From Streptomyces alboniger (GTDB taxonomy: Bacteria > Actinomycetota > Actinomycetes > Streptomycetales > Streptomycetaceae), in assembly GCF_008704395.1 (NCBI RefSeq), contig NZ_CP023695.1, positions 4,464,001 to 4,528,000 of the forward strand: a stretch of DNA of 64,000 bases. The letters run 5' to 3'. The notes under the pieces are model-generated. The model had not been told where the DNA came from. It saw only the letters and a program-made list of their open reading frames with translations, and ran no database searches. Each line of letters starts with the position of its first letter. The first letter of the stretch is position 1. Made by a program: the position numbers and the translations under genes. Shown here piece after piece: positions 1 through 8,197 of this stretch.

Positions 1-489
1 GGCTGGGTGCGGGCCTTCCACGCCGTCGTACCCGAGCTGCTCGCGGAGTTCCGCCCGCAGGTGCTCGTGACGCAGCACGGCGCCGACACACACTTCGAGG
101 ACCCCCTCGCGCACCTCGCCGTCTCGCTGGACGCACAGCGGGCCGTGCAGGTCGCCTGCCACGAGCTGGCCCATGAGTACGCCGGAGGACGGTGGGTCGC
201 GCTGGGGGGCGGGGGATACGCCGTGGTGGATGTGGTGCCGCGGTCCTGGACGCATCTCGTGGGTATCGCCGCGGGGCGGCCCGTGGCGCCCGAGAGCCTG
301 GTCCCCGAGTCCTGGCGGCAGGAAGTGTATGCCCGTACACGGCAGTTGGCGCCCGGCCGGATGACGGACGGGCGATGGCCGGTGGGCTGGAAGGAATGGG
401 AGTCGGGGTACGACCCCGCCGACCGGCTCGACCAGGCCGTCCTCGCGGCGCGGCGTGCGGTGTTCCCCCTGCGGGGGCTGCTGGCGTAG
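1..489 (+). CDS. acuC: Acetoin utilization deacetylase AcuC, C-terminal part
   Basis: Last 162 codons of a class I histone-deacetylase-fold protein; the start lies left of the window. AcuC-type enzymes remove acetyl groups from lysines, classically reactivating acetyl-CoA synthetase. Visible are the zinc-ligand segment QHGADTHFEDPLAHL and the glycine-rich GGGGY segment that carries the catalytic tyrosine of this fold. The C-terminus ends soon after, as usual for the family. It is the first gene of the conserved block acuC - phosphatase - HTH - bS22. The family call is firm; the physiological substrate here is inferred. Confidence 0.85.
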   Translation, partial: GWVRAFHAVVPELLAEFRPQVLVTQHGADTHFEDPLAHLAVSLDAQRAVQVACHELAHEYAGGRWVALGGGGYAVVDVVPRSWTHLVGIAAGRPVAPESLVPESWRQEVYARTRQLAPGRMTDGRWPVGWKEWESGYDPADRLDQAVLAARRAVFPLRGLLA

Positions 490-580
490 AACGGCTCCTC
501 CCCAACCCGGGGCTGGATTGGCCGGTATTGTGCCCCCGTTAGCCCAACTGTGGGGGTTTTCCGGGGTTTTGACGGCCCGT

Positions 581-1423
581 ATGCCCTCGATGCGCCAGCA
601 TCGGACCGTGTTGACCACCGGCGCCCTGCGCGCGCACCTGTTGGCGGCTCGGCTGGCCGGGCCCGTGGCCACCTCCAGGGAAGAGAGCCTGCGGAGCTAT
701 CGGCTCTTCGCGGCCAGGGATCCCCGGGTGCTGCTCGGGCTCGACCCCGAGTGGAGTTGGGGGTGTGCGGACCTGCTGCGGCTGATGGCCGACAAGTGCG
801 GGGTGTCGGCGGATCCGCGGCACACCACGGGAGCCGACGTCATCGATCCGGAGCGGACGCTGCGGGCGCTCGACGCCTTCGCGGAGCGGCTGGCGGACGC
901 GGCGCGACGGCGGTTGCCGGTACTCTTCGGGACCGGACACCCGCACCGGTTGCTGGGCTTCTACGCCGCGTTGGCGGACGCCTTGTCGGCGGCAGGGTGC
1001 ACGGTCCTCACCCCCGCGCAGGGCAACAGTGTCGACATAACGACCCGGTTCGGCCTACGCACGTACAACCTTGACTACGTACAAGGAGTCGCGCTGGTGC
1101 GCGAACCCGGCGCGCGTTCCACCGGGAGTGAGACCGGCGCACACACCCACTCACCACTCCCGGTTCGGGCCGTTCTGGATGCCGCGGCGGAGGTCGGCGG
1201 ACCGCTTCCCGAGCTGGTCGTCGGAGACCACGGATGGGTCTGCGGAGCAGGTCAGCTGGGGTTTGAGGCGATCGGTCTGGCGGATACGGACGATCCCGCG
1301 CTGTTCGTCGGAGAGGCCGAGGGGCGGGTGTCCGTCGTCGTTCCACTTGATGACGCTGTGCGGTCTGATTACTACCGACCGCTTACTCGCTATGTACTCA
1401 ATCGAGCGTGTCTGTCACAGTAG
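581..1423 (+). CDS. Conserved actinobacterial phosphatase-like protein
   Basis: About 280 residues, starting MPSMRQHRTVLTTG. A start at 590 is nearly as good; neither has a strong ribosome binding site. Reading further upstream in frame runs into an unlikely Cys/Pro-rich stretch over the end of acuC, so I rejected a longer start. Conserved-looking stretches are FGTGHPHRLLGFYAAL in the middle and VVGDHGWVCGAGQLGFEA near the end. Streptomyces annotations usually call this neighbour of acuC a phosphatase. I see no classical HAD or PHP motif, so the activity is unproven. Codon use matches the neighbours. Confidence 0.6.
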   Translation: MPSMRQHRTVLTTGALRAHLLAARLAGPVATSREESLRSYRLFAARDPRVLLGLDPEWSWGCADLLRLMADKCGVSADPRHTTGADVIDPERTLRALDAFAERLADAARRRLPVLFGTGHPHRLLGFYAALADALSAAGCTVLTPAQGNSVDITTRFGLRTYNLDYVQGVALVREPGARSTGSETGAHTHSPLPVRAVLDAAAEVGGPLPELVVGDHGWVCGAGQLGFEAIGLADTDDPALFVGEAEGRVSVVVPLDDAVRSDYYRPLTRYVLNRACLSQ

Positions 1424-1555
1424 GCGGCCGATGGCTGCTCCTCTTCCCCACTCGCATCATCCGCCCCTAGTCTGGGGAGTGAGCGCGCAGCGACGAAGAG
1501 TCACCGGAAGGGGAAGCCGGTGCCCGTCATGTGCGGAAGGTTCAGGTGGGGTGTC

Positions 1556-1765
1556 ATGGCTGAGAACCAGAGGCCGCTGAACGAGGTTCAGTTTCTGACC
1601 GTGGCGGAAGTCGCCTCGGTGATGCGAGTGTCCAAGATGACCGTGTACCGCTTGGTGCACAGCGGTCATCTGCCCGCCATTCGGGTCGGAAGGTCCTTCC
1701 GGGTCCCGGAGCAGGCGGTTCACGAGTACCTCCGCGAGTCCTATGTGGGGGTCGAGGCAGGCTGA
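1556..1765 (+). CDS. Small excisionase-type helix-turn-helix protein (BdtA-like)
   Basis: A 69-residue DNA-binding protein made almost entirely of one winged helix-turn-helix of the excisionase/MerR-like type: LTVAEVASVMRVSKMTVYRLVHSG followed by the wing HLPAIRVGRSFRVPEQAV. The ATG at 1556 is chosen because AGGTGGGG lies just upstream. A start at 1520 would add an unconserved tail. Its place between acuC and the bS22 gene is conserved in Streptomyces and, in part, in mycobacteria (Rv0500A). Despite the excisionase label there is no prophage around it, so it is a chromosomal regulator. Its targets are unknown to me. Confidence 0.85.
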   Translation: MAENQRPLNEVQFLTVAEVASVMRVSKMTVYRLVHSGHLPAIRVGRSFRVPEQAVHEYLRESYVGVEAG

Positions 1766-1769
1766 GCGC

Positions 1770-1787
1770 AGGGGCCCGAGGGCCCCT
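1770..1787 (+). terminator. Short hairpin after the HTH gene
   Basis: An 8-bp GC-rich inverted repeat (1770-1777 with 1780-1787) and a 2-base loop, five bases after the stop codon. There is no U-tract, which is normal for actinobacterial terminators. The very tight loop makes this a weak call. Confidence 0.35.
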
Positions 1788-1822
1788 CGCCGCAGGGTCC
1801 GCGGAGGATCCATGGCCCTCGA

Positions 1823-1852
1823 TTACGTCCCTCACGCGGGGGCAGGTAGGCT
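1823..1852 (+). promoter_or_regulatory. Candidate promoter for the bS22 gene
   Basis: TTACGT (1823-1828) and TAGGCT (1847-1852) are separated by 18 bases, about 70 bases before the bS22 GTG. They look like a housekeeping-sigma -35/-10 pair with a weak -35. This would let the ribosomal protein gene be transcribed independently of the HTH gene. It rests on pattern matching only. Confidence 0.35.
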
Positions 1853-1923
1853 AGGCCGACGTAGGTCGTGTGGGCCCAGTCTGCTGCCCCGCACCGAGTG
1901 AAGAGAAGTGAGCGAGGGTAGTC

Positions 1924-2022
1924 GTGGGCTCTGTTATCAAGAAGCGGCGTAAGCGGATGGCCAAGAAGAAGCACCGCAAGCTGCTGAAGCGCACTCGCGT
2001 TCAGCGTCGCAACAAGAAGTAG
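1924..2022 (+). CDS. Small ribosomal subunit protein bS22 (AURKAIP1/COX24 domain), 32 aa
   Basis: GTG-initiated 32-codon gene encoding an extremely basic peptide that begins [19 protein letters not shown] and ends RRNKK; 18 of 32 residues are Lys or Arg. It is nearly identical to the mycobacterial 30S protein bS22 (Rv0500[10 protein letters not shown] start), which binds deep in the small subunit, and it belongs to the AURKAIP1/COX24 family. Position also matches mycobacteria: between the small HTH gene and the galE-like epimerase. A strong hairpin terminator follows it. Small enough to be missed by length-filtered gene callers. Confidence 0.93.
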   Translation: MGSVIKKRRKRMAKKKHRKLLKRTRVQRRNKK

Positions 2023-2043
2023 CGATCGCTGCACAGCGAATTT

Positions 2044-2074
2044 CGAAGCCCCCCACCACCGGTGGGGGGCTTCG
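2044..2074 (+). terminator. Strong intrinsic-type hairpin after bS22
   Basis: A perfect 14-bp stem (2044-2057 with 2061-2074) and a 3-base loop, 21 bases downstream of the bS22 stop. It separates the bS22 transcript from the epimerase gene. Confidence 0.85.
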
Positions 2075-2254
2075 GCATGTTTGGGGCCCTCCCGCGCGGT
2101 ACTTGAGGGGCGTCGACTTGGTCCGTACGTACCCCTGTGTCCGTCGTCACTTCCCGCAGCACGCGGTCATCACAGCGCAACACGGACCCGCTAGCGTGGG
2201 CCGGGACACAGTCGGCTGTGTGCGGCGAGGGTTGGGGAAAGGCAGGCGCTGATC

Positions 2255-3304
2255 TTGGGCAAGGTCGTGCTCGTGACCGGAGTGGCCCGACAGCTGGGCG
2301 GGCGGTTCGTCCGCCGCGTCCAGCGCGACCCGGAGGTCGACCGGGTGATCGCCGTCGACGCGATCCCACCCGAGCACCATCTCGGCGGCGCCGATTTCGT
2401 CCAGGCCGATATCCGGCAGCCCGCGATCGCCAAGGTGCTCGCCGAGTACGGGGTGGACACGGTCGTCCACATGGACGTGACGGCGACCGCGCTCGGCCGG
2501 GGCGGCCGGAGTTCGGTCAAGGAGACCAACGTCATCGGCACCATGCAGCTGCTCGGCGCCTGCCAGAAGTCGCCGACGGTCAAGCGGCTCGTGGTGAAGT
2601 CCAGTACGAGCGTGTACGGCTCCGCGCCCAGGGACCCCGCGGTCTTCACCGAGACCACGCCGCCGAAGTCGCTGCCCAGCGGTGGCTTCGCCAAGGACAC
2701 CGTCGAGGTCGAGGGCTATGTGCGCGGCTTCGCGCGGCGCCGCCCCGATGTGGCGGTGTGCGTGCTGCGCTTCGCGAACATCCTGGGGCCCGCGGCGGAG
2801 TCCCCGCTCGCCGAGTACTTCTCGCTGCCGGTCCTGCCGACCGTGTTCGGCTACGACCCGCGCCTACAGTTCGTCCACGAGGACGACGCGGTCGAGGTGC
2901 TGCGCCTGGGTTCGCACGAGCCGCGCCGCGGGACCCTCAACAGTGGAACGTTCAACATCGCGGGCGACGGACAACTGCTGCTCTCGCAGTGCTCGCGACG
3001 GCTCGGCCGCCCCACCGTGCCGGTGCTGCTGCCGGCCGTCACCTGGGTCGGTTCGGCGCTGCGCACGCTCGGCGTGACGGACTTCTCGCCGGAGCAGATC
3101 CGCCTGCTCACGCACGGCAGGGTCGTGGCCACCCGGCAGATGCGCGAGACACTGGGCTTTGAACCGAAGTACACCACCGCCGAGACGTTCGCGGACTTCG
3201 TGCGCAGCCGGGGCCCTGGACTGCTGCCGCCGGGTGCCCTCGCGGGGGCCGTGGACCGGATCGCCGCGCTGCCCGTCGCGGGTGGCAACCGATGCGCCAA
3301 CTGA
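2255..3304 (+). CDS. NAD-dependent epimerase/dehydratase (extended SDR, GalE-like)
   Basis: A 349-residue extended short-chain dehydrogenase beginning at a TTG codon: MGKVVLVTGVARQLGG reads straight into the Rossmann motif, and GGGGAAAGG lies before the start. The fold is expected to bind NAD(H) and a nucleotide sugar. The usual YxxxK is not obvious at the normal place (the SSTSVYGSAP strand is present), so the substrate cannot be named. It runs into the acyltransferase gene 14 bases later and the pair is probably co-transcribed. The same epimerase-acyltransferase pair stands beside bS22 in mycobacteria (Rv0501-Rv0502), suggesting an envelope lipid or glycan role. Confidence 0.8.
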   Translation: MGKVVLVTGVARQLGGRFVRRVQRDPEVDRVIAVDAIPPEHHLGGADFVQADIRQPAIAKVLAEYGVDTVVHMDVTATALGRGGRSSVKETNVIGTMQLLGACQKSPTVKRLVVKSSTSVYGSAPRDPAVFTETTPPKSLPSGGFAKDTVEVEGYVRGFARRRPDVAVCVLRFANILGPAAESPLAEYFSLPVLPTVFGYDPRLQFVHEDDAVEVLRLGSHEPRRGTLNSGTFNIAGDGQLLLSQCSRRLGRPTVPVLLPAVTWVGSALRTLGVTDFSPEQIRLLTHGRVVATRQMRETLGFEPKYTTAETFADFVRSRGPGLLPPGALAGAVDRIAALPVAGGNRCAN

Positions 3305-3318
3305 GGAGAGCGTCAACG

Positions 3319-4374
3319 ATGGCGGACGCCAAGGTCATTCCGTTCGACGACGACCGGTCGCGCGGGGGTGCGCAGCGCACGCCGCGCCGCAGGTCCGCGC
3401 CCCGGCTCACGGGCGATCCCGCGCCCGTGAGCGAGGTCAAGGCGCTGCCGGGCCGGCAGGACGGCCGGGAGGACGCGGAGCCGAGGGTGGAGCGGCCCGA
3501 ACCGATGGAGGAGGCGGCGCCGCCGGCGCGCGGTGGTGGCTGGGACCGGCGAGTCGCCGGGGGCCTGGCCTTTCTGCGGCGGCGGCTCACCGGTGAGTAC
3601 GAGGTCGACGACTTCGGTTACGACGAGGAGCTGACCGACAAGGTCCTGATGTCGCTGCTCCGCCCCTTCTACGAGAAGTACTTCCGGGTGGAGGTGAAGG
3701 GCGTCGAGAACATACCCGCGGACGGCGGGGCGCTGATCGTCGCCAACCACTCCGGGACCCTGCCGCTGGACGGCCTGATGATGCAGGTCGCGGTGCACGA
3801 CAACCACCCGCAGGGCCGGCATCTGCGGCTGCTCGCCGCAGACCTCGTCTTCATGCTGCCGGTCATCAACGAACTGGCCCGCAAGGCGGGGCACACGCTG
3901 GCCTGCGTGGAGGACGCGGAGCGGCTCCTTGAGCGGGGCGAGCTGGTCGGGGTGATGCCGGAGGGCTTCAAGGGCATCGGGAAGCCGTTCAGCGAGCGCT
4001 ACAAGCTCCAGCGGTTCGGCCGTGGCGGCTTCGTCTCGACGGCGCTGCGGACGGGTTCGCCGATCGTGCCGTGCTCGATCGTCGGGGCGGAGGAGATCTA
4101 CCCGATGATCGGCAACGCCAGGACATTGGCGCGTGTCCTCGGCTTCCCCTACTTCCCGATCACGCCGACGTTTCCGTGGCTCGGTCCCTTGGGCGCGGTG
4201 CCGTTGCCGACGAAGTGGACGATCCAGTTCGGTGAGCCGATCCCGACGGACGGCTATCCGCCTGAGGCGGCGGAGGACCCGATGCTGATGTTCAACCTGA
4301 CCGACCAGGTGCGGGAGCAGATACAGCACTCGCTGTACAAGCTGCTGGTGCAGCGGCGGTCCGTGTTCTTCTGA
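3319..4374 (+). CDS. Lysophospholipid acyltransferase family protein (PlsC-like)
   Basis: 351 residues. The first ~95 are charged and low in complexity; the PlsC/LPLAT domain follows. It has the acyl-acceptor motif NHSGTLPLD (HxxxxD) and the downstream block VMPEGFKGIGKPFSERYKL, matching the glycerol-phosphate-binding motif of membrane acyltransferases. Probable role: acylation of a phospholipid precursor or related lipid at the inner face of the membrane. The ATG at 3319 is chosen for the GAGGAG seven bases upstream. It ends at a shared convergent terminator with rsbN. Confidence 0.85.
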   Translation: MADAKVIPFDDDRSRGGAQRTPRRRSAPRLTGDPAPVSEVKALPGRQDGREDAEPRVERPEPMEEAAPPARGGGWDRRVAGGLAFLRRRLTGEYEVDDFGYDEELTDKVLMSLLRPFYEKYFRVEVKGVENIPADGGALIVANHSGTLPLDGLMMQVAVHDNHPQGRHLRLLAADLVFMLPVINELARKAGHTLACVEDAERLLERGELVGVMPEGFKGIGKPFSERYKLQRFGRGGFVSTALRTGSPIVPCSIVGAEEIYPMIGNARTLARVLGFPYFPITPTFPWLGPLGAVPLPTKWTIQFGEPIPTDGYPPEAAEDPMLMFNLTDQVREQIQHSLYKLLVQRRSVFF

Positions 4375-4408
4375 GAGCTCTTCTGACGCGTGGGGTTTCC
4401 TGCGTACG

Positions 4409-4456
4409 TACGTGATGGGGGCGCCCTCCTGATGTGGAGGGCGCCCCCATCACGTA
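4409..4456. terminator. Bidirectional terminator between acyltransferase and rsbN
   Basis: A perfect 21-bp inverted repeat (4409-4429 with 4436-4456) and a 6-base loop, in the 92-base gap between two convergent genes. It is symmetric, so it can end transcripts from both strands. Confidence 0.9.
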
Positions 4457-4466
4457 CTGACGAGGG

Positions 4467-5735
4467 TTACCTTGCGTCCCCCTCGTCGATGCCGAGCTCC
4501 GGGAGCAGGCCGGGCAGGAGCGGGGGCAGGGTGACGTCCGGCTTGGCCGAGGGGCGGGTCTTGCCGGGCTTGCTCTTGCCGTCCGACGGGGCCGGAGGCG
4601 TCTTCCTGTCGGCGGGCGGGTCGAGGAGATCGCCGACGCTGCCGCCGAGGACGTCATCGTCCGGGCTGTGCGGCGAGGAGGGTCTGGGCTTTCCGGCGCC
4701 GCCGGGGTCGCCGCGGTGTCCGCCGCCGCTGCCCGATGGGGTGGAGGAGCGTCCGTCCGTGCCGTCGGAGCCGGTGGGGCTCTGCGGGGCGCGGCCGGAC
4801 GGGCCGCCCTTCTCGGGCGCGCGCGGCAGCAGCGCGCGCAGCGGCTCGACCTCTTCGTCTATGGCGTCGAAGACCGAGTCCACCTGCGCGCCCACGTCAC
4901 CCAGCTGGACCGGCAGGCGGTCCTGGAGGTCGCTCCAACTCTCGCGGTGCGACCGGGAGAACGCGGACAGCGCCTGGATCGGGCCGAGCGAGCCGTCCCG
5001 CTCATACGCCTCAAGGAGGAGGCGGTGGCCCTCGGTGGCGTCGTGCCGCATGCCGGAGAGGGCGCGCCTGACCTCGCCGACGGACTCGTGGTCGAGCGGG
5101 CCGGTGCGGCCGCGCTCCATGAGCCTGCGGGCCTCGTTCAGCCGGGTGGAGGCCTGGTCGAGGTAGATCTGGCCGCGGTCCGCGTCGCCGTCGGCCATGC
5201 CCAGCTTGAGGTCCTCCATGCCGCGCTTGAGGCCGTACAGCGAGTCGCCCGGGAGGGCGTCCGAGCTGGCGGCGGCGACTCCGCCGAAGGCACCGGCCGC
5301 GACGCCGACGGTGAGGCCGCCCGCCGCGATGCCCTTGGAGAGGCGGGAGCGGGGCCGCAGCTTGTGCAGCGGGCCCGCTCGGTGGGCGCCCTTGCGGGAG
5401 CGCTGTTCGGGCACCGAGGCACTGCTGCCCTCGAGGAACATGGCTTCCATCGCGGCCACGAGCTGGGCGCGCTGAACGACCTTGACCTCGGGGTCGAGGG
5501 CGGGTTTGGGCAGCGCGTCGAGGCTGTCCGCCAGGGCCAGCATGCGGCCCTGCTCGGTCGGCTCGGCGCGGGCCACGGTGGTTTCGGGGGACTCCACGGA
5601 TGCGGCCGCGGGCGCGGTGGACGCGGAGTCCTCGGACTGCTCGGACTGCTCGGCCGCCGGGTCCTGGTCGGAATGCTCCTCCAGGGCCTGGGCGAAGGCG
5701 TTCGCCCGCCGGTGGGCCGATACGTTCGCGATCAC
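4467..5735 (-). CDS. rsbN: Anti-sigma factor RsbN (DUF5667)
   Basis: A 422-residue membrane protein that holds sigma-BldN inactive until aerial growth. The N-terminal cytoplasmic part (about 1-120) includes VIANVSAHRRANAFAQALEE. One transmembrane helix (ISKGIAAGGLTVGVAAGAFG region) is followed by a helical DUF5667-type external segment (DALPGDSLYGLKRGMEDLKL) and a long Pro/Ser/Gly-rich tail. The GTG at 5735 is chosen because GAGGAGGTG sits just upstream. The GTG nine bases earlier lies inside that ribosome binding site and cannot be the start. It is encoded directly after bldN but from its own promoter. Confidence 0.9.
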   Translation of the reverse strand: MIANVSAHRRANAFAQALEEHSDQDPAAEQSEQSEDSASTAPAAASVESPETTVARAEPTEQGRMLALADSLDALPKPALDPEVKVVQRAQLVAAMEAMFLEGSSASVPEQRSRKGAHRAGPLHKLRPRSRLSKGIAAGGLTVGVAAGAFGGVAAASSDALPGDSLYGLKRGMEDLKLGMADGDADRGQIYLDQASTRLNEARRLMERGRTGPLDHESVGEVRRALSGMRHDATEGHRLLLEAYERDGSLGPIQALSAFSRSHRESWSDLQDRLPVQLGDVGAQVDSVFDAIDEEVEPLRALLPRAPEKGGPSGRAPQSPTGSDGTDGRSSTPSGSGGGHRGDPGGAGKPRPSSPHSPDDDVLGGSVGDLLDPPADRKTPPAPSDGKSKPGKTRPSAKPDVTLPPLLPGLLPELGIDEGDAR

Positions 5736-5865
5736 TGGCGGCACCTCCTCTCGTCATGACGGTCGACTCCCCAGGGGGTCCTGAGGGTTGCCTGCCCTGA
5801 ACGGTTCCACACGATCGGGTGAGCGTGGGTGTTCGGGTGGCGACCACAGGGAGCCTGCATCCCGC

Positions 5866-5894
5866 ACAACGAGCGTCGCGGCACTTGGGTTACG
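5866..5894 (-). promoter_or_regulatory. Sigma-BldN-type promoter of rsbN
   Basis: On the minus strand CGTAAC (5889-5894) and CGTTGT (5866-5871) are separated by 17 bases. From memory the sigma-BldN consensus is CGTAAC near -35 and CGTTGA near -10 with about this spacing, and rsbN is a known sigma-BldN target in S. venezuelae. It lies about 130 bases before the rsbN GTG and after the bldN terminator, so rsbN is a separate, bldN-dependent transcript. Confidence 0.75.
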
Positions 5895-5932
5895 GACGGA
5901 GGATGATCGGACCGCGAAGAATCGGCGAGGGG

Positions 5933-5958
5933 CCGTGGCGGCCATCTGGCCGCCACGG
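5933..5958 (-). terminator. Terminator of bldN
   Basis: An 11-bp perfect stem (5933-5943 with 5948-5958) and a 4-base loop, 26 bases past the bldN stop codon and upstream of the rsbN promoter. It would isolate the two minus-strand genes. Confidence 0.75.
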
Positions 5959-5983
5959 AAGGTGAGTTGAGCGCTACGGAGGG

Positions 5984-6772
5984 CTAGCGCGCGTCGTCCG
6001 GGAGGAGGCGGGCGAGAGTGCGCACCGCCCGGTACTGGAGGGTTTTGATCGCGCCTTCGTTCTTGCCCATGACGCGAGCGGTCTCGGCGACGGAGAGACC
6101 TTGGAGGAACCGCAGGGTCACGCACTCCTGCTGCTGGGGGTTGAGGCGGCGGACGGCTTCGAGCAGTGCCGCGTTCGACAGGGACTCCAGGACGGAGTCC
6201 TCGGGGCTGCGCTCGACCTCATTGGCGTCGAGCATTTCGCCGGTGGTCACTTCGAGACGGAAGCGGCTCGACTTGAAGTGGTCGGCGACCAGGTTGCGAG
6301 CGATCGTGACCAGCCAGGCGCCGAAGTCACGACCCTGCCAGGTGAAGGTGCCGATGCGGCGCAGGGCGCGCAGAAAGGTCTCGCTGGTGAGGTCCTCGGC
6401 GGTCGCCTTGCCGCCGACGCGGTAGTAGATGTAGCGGTAGACCGTGTCGCTGTACTGGTCGTAGAGGCGGCCGAAGGCGTCCGACTCGCCGGCCTGGGCG
6501 CGCTCGACCAGGTCCATCATGCGGGCGCTGTCACTGTCGGCGGCGGGACGGCGGGGGGTGGGCGTAGAGGCGGCGGCGCCGGAGCGGGACCGTCTGCCGA
6601 CTGCCGCACCGCCGTCCGCCAGGGCATAGCACGGCCCGGCGGGTGCGGGGACGGCGAAGACGGGGACGGCGGGGACGGCGTACGCGGTGGGGACGAAGCC
6701 GCGCAAGCGGTCGATGACCGTTGCGCGCAGCGTAGCCAGGCCCGAGGCGTCAACCCCGACGTGTGGGTACAC
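5984..6772 (-). CDS. bldN: Developmental ECF sigma factor sigma-BldN (pro-protein)
   Basis: 262 residues, read from a GTG start (VYPHVGVDASGLATLRATV). An N-terminal extension of about 85 residues, Ala/Pro-rich, precedes the sigma domains. In S. coelicolor this segment is a pro-sequence removed by proteolysis. Region 2 follows from about residue 88 (DLVERAQAGESDAFGRLYDQYSDTVYRY, then LTSETFLRALR). Region 4 is at the C-terminus (LSVAETARVMGKNEGAIKTLQYRAVRTL). The protein directs chaplin and rodlin gene expression for aerial hyphae. The order bldN-rsbN and the flanking HAD and rex genes are as in S. coelicolor. Confidence 0.95.
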   Translation of the reverse strand: MYPHVGVDASGLATLRATVIDRLRGFVPTAYAVPAVPVFAVPAPAGPCYALADGGAAVGRRSRSGAAASTPTPRRPAADSDSARMMDLVERAQAGESDAFGRLYDQYSDTVYRYIYYRVGGKATAEDLTSETFLRALRRIGTFTWQGRDFGAWLVTIARNLVADHFKSSRFRLEVTTGEMLDANEVERSPEDSVLESLSNAALLEAVRRLNPQQQECVTLRFLQGLSVAETARVMGKNEGAIKTLQYRAVRTLARLLPDDAR

Positions 6773-7116
6773 GGGACTCCCAGAGGCAGAGCTTCCATCA
6801 CGTGCAGTACGGAACCGTTCACTCGTCGTAGCGACGCGCGGGGTCCCTCATGCGTTTGAGGAGAATAACGCTTCGTACAGGCAGTGCTACACCCAGTTGC
6901 TCAAATCATCGATTACGTCGCTTCTGTAACCGATTGGAGGCGCTTCAAGTATCAGAGAGTGAGCGCTTGTTGATCGGAACGGTTCACATTCCGTCGCCAC
7001 GCGGGGCGTGTTGTGCCCGAGTTCAACCCGCGGGACTGGCCGGAGGCGGGGCGGGGTAGGAGCGGGGGAATGCGCGGTGACCGGCGGCGTTACGGGCGGG
7101 GGCCGGTGACGGTGAG
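6773..7116. promoter_or_regulatory. Gene-free control region upstream of bldN, with a BldD-like site
   Basis: 344 bases without a gene between the bldN start and the end of the HAD gene. It is locally AT-richer (about 6855-6990). At 6950-6962 the minus strand reads TCACTCTCTGATA: the left half fits the BldD consensus TNACNCNGNGTNA fully and the right half has two mismatches. BldD represses bldN in S. coelicolor. I cannot place the bldN start of transcription with confidence. Confidence 0.45.
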
Positions 7117-8061
7117 TCAGTGGCGGCGGCGGTGCAGGGCGATCGCCGCGGCCGTGCCGCCCGCGAGCGCGCCGACGCCCGCCGCGGCGGGGATGCCGAC
7201 CTTCGCCGCCTTGCGGCCGGTGCGGTAGTCGCGCAGCCGCCAGTCCCGCTCGCGGGCGTGCTTGCGCAGCTTGGCGTCGGGGTTGATCGCGTACGGGTGC
7301 CCGACGAGCGAGAGCATCGGGATGTCGTTGTGCGAGTCGCTGTACGCGGCGCAGCGGCCGAGGTCCAGGCCCTCGGCGGCGGCCAGGGCGCGGACGGCCT
7401 CGGCCTTGGCGGGGCCGTGCAGGGGCTCACCGACGAGCTTGCCGGTGTAGACGCCGCCGATGGACTCGGCGACGGTGCCGAGGGCGCCGGTCAGGCCGAG
7501 GCGGCGGGCGATGACCGTGGCGATCTCCACCGGGGCGGCGGTGACCAGCCAGACCTTCTGGCCCGCGTCGAGGTGGGCCTGGGCGAGGGCGCGGGTGCCC
7601 GGCCAGATGCGCTCGGCCATGTACTCGTCGTAGATCTCCTCGCCGATGGTCATCAGCTCGGCGACGCGGTGGCCCTTGACGATGGACAGGGCGCTGTCGC
7701 GGGCGTCCTGCATGTGCTCGGGGTCCTCGACGCCCGCGAGCCTGAACCACGCCTGCTGCCAGGCGAATCGGACCAGTTCCTGGCGCTCGAAGAACTTCCG
7801 CTTGTACAGGCCGCGGCCGAAGTGGAAGATCGCGGCGCCCTGCATCACGGTGTTGTCGAGGTCGAAGAAGGCGGCGGCCTCCACGTCGCCGACGACGGGG
7901 AACTCCGGTTCGCCGGGGCCTTCCTCGGGCACGGTCCGCCCGGTGAGTTCCTCCAGCTCCTGGGAGGATTTGCGGGCGGCCTCGGCCGAGGCCTCGCCTG
8001 CCAACACGCTCCGCGCCGTGGCGGAGCGCCTACGGGGGGTGAGCCATCCGAGAGCGGCCAT
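7117..8061 (-). CDS. HAD-superfamily hydrolase, subfamily IB (SerB1-like)
   Basis: A 314-residue HAD phosphatase. Motif I is FFDLDNTV (nucleophile Asp), motif II lies around WLVTAAP, and motif III/IV is YSDSHNDIPML, typical of the IB/phosphoserine-phosphatase-like group. The ~55-residue N-terminal lead is variable. The C-terminus has a hydrophobic stretch (VGIPAAAGVGALAGGTAAAIAL) followed by HRRRH, so it may be held at the membrane. In mycobacteria the equivalent next to the glutaredoxin-hemA block is SerB1, whose substrate is not settled. It is transcribed away from the glutaredoxin gene. Confidence 0.85.
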   Translation of the reverse strand: MAALGWLTPRRRSATARSVLAGEASAEAARKSSQELEELTGRTVPEEGPGEPEFPVVGDVEAAAFFDLDNTVMQGAAIFHFGRGLYKRKFFERQELVRFAWQQAWFRLAGVEDPEHMQDARDSALSIVKGHRVAELMTIGEEIYDEYMAERIWPGTRALAQAHLDAGQKVWLVTAAPVEIATVIARRLGLTGALGTVAESIGGVYTGKLVGEPLHGPAKAEAVRALAAAEGLDLGRCAAYSDSHNDIPMLSLVGHPYAINPDAKLRKHARERDWRLRDYRTGRKAAKVGIPAAAGVGALAGGTAAAIALHRRRH

Positions 8062-8197
8062 GCCGTGAGCATAGCTAGTTCGTTCGGTGGTTCCGGAGTC
8101 GGTGGGATGCCGCCCTGTGAACTCTTCGCGGCCGGGCCGTTAAACGGCGTGGGTCCGGTGCGGCCGCCGGGCGCGTCGGCGGGGCGAGAATGGGGGC

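Noticed and set aside
1520..1765. Excisionase of a prophage or integrative element
   Set aside because: No integrase, att site or phage gene; the gene is a conserved chromosomal HTH at a fixed locus.
2137..3162. Plus-strand frame overlapping the epimerase in another frame
   Set aside because: Extremely Arg/Ala/Gly-rich; the epimerase frame carries the Rossmann motif.
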